From: a virus
Length of the DNA stretch: 28,698 nt
Direction: 5' to 3' (one strand)
IMG/VR virus record: IMGVR_UViG_3300014499_000023
Span: 1-28,698 of that record
The translations under genes and the position numbers were made by a program. The notes beneath the pieces were generated by a model that saw nothing but the letters and a program-made list of their open reading frames with translations, was not told the DNA's origin and made no database searches. Positions 24,645 through 28,698 of the stretch are shown piece after piece. Each line of letters opens with the position of its first letter. Position 1 is the first letter of the stretch.

Positions 24645-25064
24645 CTAGTGCCCCGTCAGTTGCATGGACATGGACGCCAGCAACTGCGCTGAACGACTCT
24701 GATCGGTGAATTCATCATCGGCGAGTTCGATCCGTCCACCGACATACGCCACCACGGGGTTGTAAAAAAACCGGGTATCGATGGGGAACGGGGTAGGGGG
24801 TACCGGCGGCGTGGGATTCGCCACCCCATCAATCATCTGCAAGTCCGCGGTGGTGTACTGAATCACCCCCAGAAACGACAGAATCCCTTGCTGAAAATTG
24901 CCGATAAAGGCATCCGGCCGCACCGAATACACTGCCAGCAACGCCTCATTCAAATAATCGACGTAGGTGTCGTCGCTATTGCGATAGGGCAGCAGGGAGT
25001 CATTGACGACGCGCCGGGCGTCCTGCACCAACTGATCAATCGTTTGGGGGGTGAAACTGCTCAT
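24645..25064 (-). CDS. Head-tail joining protein candidate (DUF6682-like, 139 aa)
   Basis: The N-terminus 'QTIDQLVQDARRVVNDSLLP' followed by YVDYLNEALLAVYSVRPDAF matches the start of DUF6682-type podoviral adaptor proteins ('ll..Ar..LnD....rw....LL..LNea.r.iv..rPdAf'). A beta region follows (LQMIDGVAN, Pro-rich turn, FFYNPVVAYVGGRIELADDE). By context it forms a ring at the portal, with the next gene contributing a related half. The start at 25064 overlaps the 3' end of the HNH gene by 29 bases and lies six bases after one of the 16-bp palindromes, whose GGGAA is the only purine-rich stretch in a Shine-Dalgarno position. Confidence 0.6.
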   Translation of the reverse strand: MSSFTPQTIDQLVQDARRVVNDSLLPYRNSDDTYVDYLNEALLAVYSVRPDAFIGNFQQGILSFLGVIQYTTADLQMIDGVANPTPPVPPTPFPIDTRFFYNPVVAYVGGRIELADDEFTDQSRSAQLLASMSMQLTGH

Positions 25065-25695
25065 GGGCTACAGTTCCCGCGGGAACTGGCCCTAGAGTCT
25101 CCGCATGTTCGCGTTTGCATAAGGCGTGTACCAAGGTGTTCAGGACCTCATCGCCCCAAGAATTCAAAGCAGCATTCAACACCCAAACAATCACCCGGAT
25201 GTTACCCCTTACGTACCCCCTGCGGCAGTCTATTTGGTCTACAGACGGACTCCACGGACGCTTCACGTTGTTCCGAGTCGGCGACATATCGAACGAAAGA
25301 CCACTCATCGCACAAACCCCGGCTTCCAACTGCGGCAGCAAATCTTCAATCGTCAAATCGAACGCACGCTGCTTCTTTTTAGCTCTCTGCTTAACCGCAT
25401 CCAGCATGTAAGCAGCCCGCCCCAGCGGTGTAGCCAACCGCTGTCCGCGAACAGTTTTGCCCCGGTCACTACGGCAATATGCTTTATATTTAGCTACGAC
25501 CTCCGGACGTTTGTGATAGTCCTTTTTGTACTCCTTTTCCCGTACGATCACTTCGGGTCGCTCTGAATAGGCTTTCTGGCGCTTCTTGATGCAGTGCTTG
25601 CAGTCATAGGTCAGCTTATCGGCTGACCTTTTATATGCGTAAAACTCCGAACGATCCTTAGATTTAAAGCAAACGCTGCATACTTTCATGGGCAT
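25036..25695 (-). CDS. HNH endonuclease with N-terminal zinc finger (219 aa)
   Basis: C6-x-x-C9 and C32-x-x-C35 form a zinc-finger-like N-terminus (KVCSVCFKS...YDCKHCIKK), followed by a basic region (residues ~36-100). Residues ~125-185 hold the HNH core: CAMSGLSFD, then SPSVDQIDCRRGYVRGNIRV and NAALN. This is the 'pSlDrID...GYv.gNvrvv...N' subfamily, in which the first His is replaced. By family it cuts or nicks DNA and is often a free-standing homing endonuclease. It has its own promoter, reads less GC-rich by eye than its neighbours, and interrupts the usual capsid-connector order, which suggests transfer. The start is ATG at 25695 or more likely ATG at 25689 (MKVCSVC). The extreme C-terminus (VPAGT...HPPND) includes one of the shared palindromes and overlaps the next gene. 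Confidence 0.85.
   Translation of the reverse strand: MPMKVCSVCFKSKDRSEFYAYKRSADKLTYDCKHCIKKRQKAYSERPEVIVREKEYKKDYHKRPEVVAKYKAYCRSDRGKTVRGQRLATPLGRAAYMLDAVKQRAKKKQRAFDLTIEDLLPQLEAGVCAMSGLSFDMSPTRNNVKRPWSPSVDQIDCRRGYVRGNIRVIVWVLNAALNSWGDEVLNTLVHALCKREHAETLGPVPAGTVAHEQFHPPND
25071..25088. repeat. Palindrome copy 2 (18-bp perfect palindrome) at the 3' end of the HNH gene
   Basis: The same 16-bp core is extended by one symmetric base on each side. It encodes V204-T208 of the HNH protein and ends six bases before the ATG of the connector gene. Confidence 0.9.
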
Positions 25696-25698
25696 CCC

Positions 25699-25741
25699 GT
25701 CTGGTAGTGAAGCTAAGGTTATACCCCAACCACTACCAGAC
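25699..25741. promoter_or_regulatory. 11-bp inverted repeat bracketing the HNH promoter -10 region (operator or readthrough hairpin)
   Basis: GTCTGGTAGTG at 25699-25709 and its exact complement CACTACCAGAC at 25731-25741 are separated by 21 bp. One arm abuts the -35 box within the promoter spacer and the other begins at the expected start of transcription. It could be a repressor site, or, in transcripts reading through from the capsid gene, a stem-loop just before the HNH start. No T-run follows it in either direction, so it is not a typical intrinsic terminator. Confidence 0.6.
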
Positions 25742-25747
25742 TGTCAA
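25718..25747 (-). promoter_or_regulatory. Near-consensus sigma70-type promoter for the HNH gene
   Basis: On the minus strand TTGACA (25747-25742, 6/6) is followed by an 18-bp spacer and TATAAC (25723-25718, 5/6). Initiation would fall near 25711, about 16 bases before the first possible ATG. It sits in the only sizeable intergenic gap (25696-25769) of the late region. The promoter class is established knowledge; activity is inferred. Confidence 0.75.
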
Positions 25748-25769
25748 CCCAAAGAATTAACTTTTGTCA

Positions 25770-26843
25770 CTAAAGCCCTGAGTTGAGAAGCACCGCAAAG
25801 CCCACAAGTGTCGGATTTATAACGGCAAATCCCCAACTTTGCAAACCTCGCATGAGGGTCCCAAACGTAAGCTCACTTCTCAATGTCTCCACCTTGGTCA
25901 TCTGACTGGCAAACGTCAGCCCCAGCGAATGGCCGAAGTAGGTGCCGTACTCTCCCGCCGCAAGGCCCGTGGTCGGATACACCGGATAGTCGGTACCGGT
26001 GGCCGCGGCATTGGCCGCGTTGCCGATGGGCAGGAGGTTCGACACGTACACCGTGAAGCGGTCAATCATGCCGAGCCGCCCGTTGCGTGCAATGGACACC
26101 GCATCGCCGGTCAGATACGCCTGCTGGAAGGCCGACCGCTTGACCATGGCCGCGGCCCACGGTGGCAGCACGATCCAGCGCCCCGTCTCCGGGACCCGCT
26201 GTTCATCGAGCACCAGACCGCAGTCGATGATGAAGTCGATGATCTTGCGGGCATTGGCTTTGGTGCTGCCATTGCCCGTTCCCGCCGCCACCGACCCCAC
26301 GCTCAACGGCACACCGGCCGTGGCCGCCGCCGTCAAGGTGTTGGCCGAGTACCCCAAGTTGATGCTCTGCGACAACCGCCCCGCAATGGTACCCTGATTG
26401 TTCGGGTCCACGAAGTTCGCGATGCTAGTCACGGCCAAGATGTTGGTGTCCACATACACCTTCATCTGCTCGGAGGCGTTGTCGGCCCAGTTCGACAGCA
26501 AGTCCACGTCCGACTGGATCTCCATGATGTCATCGAGGACGGTGTTGAAATACGCGCCCTGATTGATCTGGAGGGTCACGAGTGGCGCAGACGGGCGCTG
26601 CACGGTCAACGCTTGGTTGGCCGCATAGGTGTTGATCGAGATGGTGGCGTGTGTACGGATATTGACCGTATCGCCAAAGTTCTTGATATCACCTTCGTAG
26701 TCGGTGCTTGCGATGGCGCCGAGCACCGTCGCATCGTAGAACTTCTCAACAAACTTCCCGGACCAGATCGTCGGGATGAAAATACCGGAGTACGCAGGAG
26801 TTTGATTTGCCCCCGCGTACGGAGTACCAATGGGATAAGGCAT
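25770..26843 (-). CDS. Major capsid protein, HK97-fold type (357 aa)
   Basis: The N-terminal phrase GIFIPTIWSGKFVEKFYDAT then VLGAIASTDYEGDIKNFGDT and VNIR is typical of podoviral coat proteins of the P22/N4-gp56-like kind. Later landmarks are QINQGAYFNTVLDDIMEIQS (spine-helix-like), RWIVLPPWAAAMVKRSAFQQ (P-domain) and RNGRLGMIDRFTVYVSNLLP, followed by a C-terminal strand and helix (SELTFGTLMRGLQSWGFAVI). The length is normal for an unprocessed coat protein with a separate scaffold. The ATG follows GAGGG-TCGTCAC, with the GAGGG inside a hairpin. It lies after the scaffold gene with a 43-bp gap, and no intrinsic terminator follows it. Confidence 0.85.
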   Translation of the reverse strand: MPYPIGTPYAGANQTPAYSGIFIPTIWSGKFVEKFYDATVLGAIASTDYEGDIKNFGDTVNIRTHATISINTYAANQALTVQRPSAPLVTLQINQGAYFNTVLDDIMEIQSDVDLLSNWADNASEQMKVYVDTNILAVTSIANFVDPNNQGTIAGRLSQSINLGYSANTLTAAATAGVPLSVGSVAAGTGNGSTKANARKIIDFIIDCGLVLDEQRVPETGRWIVLPPWAAAMVKRSAFQQAYLTGDAVSIARNGRLGMIDRFTVYVSNLLPIGNAANAAATGTDYPVYPTTGLAAGEYGTYFGHSLGLTFASQMTKVETLRSELTFGTLMRGLQSWGFAVINPTLVGFAVLLNSGL

Positions 26844-26850
26844 GTGACGA

Positions 26851-26870
26851 CCCTCGGCACAAGCCGAGGG
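26851..26870 (-). promoter_or_regulatory. Stem-loop covering the capsid-gene ribosome binding site
   Basis: CCCTCGGC and GCCGAGGG form a perfect 8-bp GC-rich stem with a four-base loop (UUGU in the transcript). The 3' arm contains GAGGG, the Shine-Dalgarno of the capsid gene, whose ATG begins seven bases later. There is no following T-run, so a terminator is unlikely. Confidence 0.65.
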
Positions 26871-26886
26871 CTCGTGCGTTTAGAGA

Positions 26887-27945
26887 TTACCGATTTTCGT
26901 GGTGATCTCTCCGGTCAGGTCGGACACGGCCTTCGGAGACTGCGGCAGCGATCTCGGCACTGAACTGTGCATACTGTTCAGGAGAGACTTGCTTCCGTCT
27001 GACTCGATTGTAAAAGTCCTTGATCTCCGATTCGGTCAAGATCCTTTTACCTTGGCTACCCACAGGAGCTTCGGCCGCACCGCCCCGCGGTACACCGGGA
27101 GCTATCAGTGTCTGTGGGTCGATGGCAGGCCCAGAGGTTGATGCGCGGACAGAGTCTTCCTGCACAAACTTTTCGAAGATCCCCGCGACACGAGCCGAGT
27201 CGAGGTTTTGAAAAGCCGTCGTCAGGGATTGCCTACGACTTGTCCCTGAGAATACATCCTGTTGGTCTAACCACGCAAGGAATGTCTCTGATTCATTGAT
27301 AACACGCCAGTTCGGCACATGGAAATCCATGTAGGCGAACAGACTGTCGCGAGCGGACCTCATCTGATGCTGCGCCACGGTACCGGCCGCGGCTTGGGTT
27401 TTTTGCAACTCAGCCTCCAGTTTGGCAGCGGTTGGGCGAATCATGTTCTGCGCCATCTTCACCATGATCGGCAGCAACTCGCCGTAATCTTCGATCTCTT
27501 TGTCGGAGACCCCTAATGACTTTAAGTAGTCCTCGGGTGACTGGGTCGGCGCGGGCGCAGGTGCCACGGTCGACGGCCGACTTTCGATCAGCTTGTCCAT
27601 GGTCATCTGTTGCGCGGCCAAGATCTCACGCATCGAACTGGTCTCGGCGTTGTACTTGCCTTGCAAAGTGAGGTACTTCTGCTTGAAGTCCTCGTCGGCA
27701 GGGGCGGGCGGCGCGGGCGGCGCGGGCGCGGCGGGCGGCGCGGGCGCGGCGGCAGCGGGCGGCATGGCGCTACCGGTCTCGTTCACGCCCGGCGTGATGT
27801 TGTCAGGCATGGTATGGCCTTCAGTTCCCGCGGGAACTTGACCGGGGTTGGCCCGCATCTGTTCAATCAAGGCATTCGCCGCGGCAACCTGGGCACGCAC
27901 GGCAGGGGGCATGTTGTTGCGCGGTTCAGGGGTCGGGGTAGCCAT
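26887..27945 (-). CDS. Scaffolding protein (352 aa)
   Basis: A low-complexity, mostly helical acidic protein directly upstream of the capsid gene. Residues ~60-90 are a Pro/Ala run and ~90-130 a likely coiled coil (KQKYLTLQGKYNAETSSMRE). Residues ~155-210 are helical (PIMVKMAQNMIRPTAAKLEA). The C-terminus (SEIKDFYNRVRRKQVSPEQY) is helical and basic, as expected for a coat-binding helix-turn-helix tail of P22-type scaffolds. It would template procapsid assembly and leave before DNA packaging. A weak Shine-Dalgarno (AAGG) precedes the ATG, which overlaps the end of the previous gene by 20 bases. V37-T41 is encoded by one of the three palindromes. Confidence 0.75.
   Translation of the reverse strand: MATPTPEPRNNMPPAVRAQVAAANALIEQMRANPGQVPAGTEGHTMPDNITPGVNETGSAMPPAAAAPAPPAAPAPPAPPAPADEDFKQKYLTLQGKYNAETSSMREILAAQQMTMDKLIESRPSTVAPAPAPTQSPEDYLKSLGVSDKEIEDYGELLPIMVKMAQNMIRPTAAKLEAELQKTQAAAGTVAQHQMRSARDSLFAYMDFHVPNWRVINESETFLAWLDQQDVFSGTSRRQSLTTAFQNLDSARVAGIFEKFVQEDSVRASTSGPAIDPQTLIAPGVPRGGAAEAPVGSQGKRILTESEIKDFYNRVRRKQVSPEQYAQFSAEIAAAVSEGRVRPDRRDHHENR
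27702..27763 (-). repeat. Imperfect GGCGCGGGC-type tandem repeat in the scaffold gene
   Basis: About 60 bases consist almost only of G and C, in 6-, 9- and 15-base blocks of GGCGCGGGC and GCGGCG. They encode the Ala/Pro run of the scaffold (PPAAPAPPAPPAPA). Similar but shorter tracts occur near 7258-7282 and 10638-10655. This is likely a slippage-prone linker. Confidence 0.7.
27823..27838. repeat. Palindrome copy 3 (16-bp perfect palindrome) in the scaffold gene
   Basis: The 16-bp core is present without symmetric extension. It encodes V37-T41 of the scaffold, just upstream of its Ala/Pro run. Confidence 0.9.
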
Positions 27946-28162
27946 GCGGAGTGCCTTTATTGCTGTGAATTTGTTTCAGAAGGCGTGCATAAGCGCGACA
28001 CTCGCCGCGCAACGCCTCGTCGGGATGGTCGGAACTCAGCAAGGACTCAATCAGCCCGTCGAACTTCAACTGCAACGCAGCCACATACGCGGCCCAGTAC
28101 GCGTTGCCCGCGAGCCGGTGAAGATTCTCGGCAATCTCGCGTCGATCCAGCGCCAGCATCAC
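27926..28162 (-). CDS. Small helical protein of unknown function upstream of scaffold (78 aa)
   Basis: The sequence is helical and charged (LDRREIAENLHRLAGNAYWA then AYVAALQLKFDGLIESLLS), with no recognised motif. The upstream stop and this start form TAGTGATG, so either GTG at 28162 or ATG at 28159 can start it, with translation probably re-initiating; no Shine-Dalgarno is seen. It lies where some podoviruses carry small proteins between portal and scaffold. Confidence 0.6.
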   Translation of the reverse strand: MMLALDRREIAENLHRLAGNAYWAAYVAALQLKFDGLIESLLSSDHPDEALRGECRAYARLLKQIHSNKGTPHGYPDP

Positions 28163-28407
28163 TACAACCGGAAGGGATTCCCAAGTGCGCTCGTGACCAA
28201 GTCGGTCTGATCCGCATCCCGCCCCACCTTCGAATAATCGCGGGTGTAAATCCGTGAAGTCGGCGCCGGACCCACCTTTGCAGCTGCCGCGGTCATGGAC
28301 AGATACTCATGGTCCATACACTTGCTGCCCGATGTGCGCTTCAACTTGGACTCATTGCCGTCTTTTGGGTACGGTCCCTCAACATCGTGAGTTCCTGGGT
28401 ACACCAT
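28162..28407 (-). CDS. Small hypothetical phage protein (81 aa)
   Basis: The start chosen is ATG at 28407, one base after the previous stop (TAG-C-ATG); a longer frame from 28470 would be embedded in the upstream gene and is rejected. The protein is hydrophilic (GTHDVEGPYPKDGNESKLKR, SALGNPFRL) with no transmembrane segment or known motif. The function is unknown. Confidence 0.55.
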   Translation of the reverse strand: MVYPGTHDVEGPYPKDGNESKLKRTSGSKCMDHEYLSMTAAAAKVGPAPTSRIYTRDYSKVGRDADQTDLVTSALGNPFRL

Positions 28408-28408
28408 G

Positions 28409-28696
28409 CTACTTCTCGTACGATTTCTTGAGGGGGTACGCGGTCGGCGTAGTCTTGCCATCAGTGGCATTCAAGCCTTTGCCTTCCGAATGGGGATCAA
28501 ACCACTTCTTGGTGCCCATCACTTTGGACTGCTTGGGTGGTTTGTCCGCATTCATGGTGGGGATCAAGGTCTTGTTCGGGCGCAGCGGGCCGCCAGAATC
28601 ATCTTCGTCGGGCTTTGCAGCTTTCATCTTGTGGCCGCCTCCGTTTTGGAACTTCAGGGGATCGTTCTCAGTAAAAGTCGGCCCTGGAACTTGGGA
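28409..28696 (-). CDS. Small hydrophilic protein, probably continuing beyond the right edge
   Basis: An ATG at 28627 with GGAGG ten bases upstream gives a 72-residue Lys/Pro/Asp-rich protein (MKAAKPDEDDSGGPLRPNKT; ends PTAYPLKKSYEK). The same frame stays open for 23 more codons to the window edge, and the added peptide (TFTENDPLKFQNGGGHK) is of similar composition, so the true start may be outside the window. No family is recognised. It shares a polar, low-complexity character with the next gene and lies in the portal-to-scaffold interval. Confidence 0.55.
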   Translation of the reverse strand, partial: SQVPGPTFTENDPLKFQNGGGHKMKAAKPDEDDSGGPLRPNKTLIPTMNADKPPKQSKVMGTKKWFDPHSEGKGLNATDGKTTPTAYPLKKSYEK

Positions 28697-28698
28697 AA

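Noticed and set aside
25699-25741. Intrinsic terminator after the capsid gene
   Set aside because: The 11-bp stem has a 21-base loop and no T-run on either side; the promoter elements inside it explain the region better.
25839-26963. Plus-strand frame of 374 codons opposite the capsid gene
   Set aside because: It is His/Arg/Gly-rich and low complexity, extends past both ends of the hairpin region, and lies antisense to the clearly coding capsid gene.
1-28698. tRNA genes, CRISPR arrays or insertion sequences
   Set aside because: No cloverleaf with a GTTCGA-type arm, no regularly spaced short repeats with unique spacers, and no transposase-like gene was seen on reading both strands; this was by eye and not by a covariance search.

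Overview
The window is a contiguous piece of a tailed-phage genome (or a closely related prophage) and reads as the structural and lysis half of a podovirus-like genome. Apart from one partial gene at the left edge, every supported gene lies on the minus strand, so the late region is read from base 28698 down to 475. Genes are packed with stop/start overlaps of the ATGA, GTGA and TAATG type and almost no non-coding DNA, as expected for one or a few long late transcripts. The base composition is visibly GC-rich. An inner-membrane/outer-membrane spanin pair shows that the host is Gram-negative. I cannot name the host or the phage genus from sequence alone. Terminase and portal are absent and probably lie beyond the right edge.

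Layout in transcription order. (1) 28698-27926: three small proteins of unknown role. (2) 27945-25770: scaffolding protein and HK97-fold-type major capsid protein; the ribosome binding site of the capsid gene lies inside an 8-bp GC-rich hairpin. (3) 25769-25036: an HNH endonuclease gene with its own near-consensus sigma70-type promoter (TTGACA-18-TATAAC), embedded in an 11-bp inverted repeat. It looks like a self-contained insertion between capsid and connector genes. (4) 25064-21653: two head-tail connector/adaptor candidates, a repeat-containing virion protein, two further virion/tail proteins and a small Ig-like fibre-adaptor candidate. (5) 21645-15864: a tail-fibre cluster of four genes (collar-domain fibre, collagen-like/coiled-coil fibre, and two large modular fibres sharing repeat units). 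(6) 15850-12655: lysis genes (a small single-pass membrane protein, a GH24 lysozyme with an intact E-D-T triad, and an i-spanin/o-spanin pair with the o-spanin gene nested inside the i-spanin gene), interrupted by a tail-nozzle-like gene. (7) 12664-475: a GNAT-family acetyltransferase, three internal-virion/ejection candidates, and a 2592-residue polyvalent protein carrying an HExxH metallopeptidase motif.

At the left edge a plus-strand gene, the C-terminus of a primase/helicase of the DUF5906 kind, runs head-on into the giant gene; their stop codons overlap by two bases. This marks the junction between a leftward late arm and a rightward replication arm.

The most unusual signal is a perfect 16-bp palindrome, AGTTCCCGCGGGAACT, that occurs three times (about 5.65, 25.08 and 27.83 kb). 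It is always inside a coding region, always in the same codon phase (encoding V-P-A-G-T), and always in a low-complexity or terminal part of the protein. Together with the HNH cassette and the capsid-gene hairpin it is the best candidate for something undescribed here.
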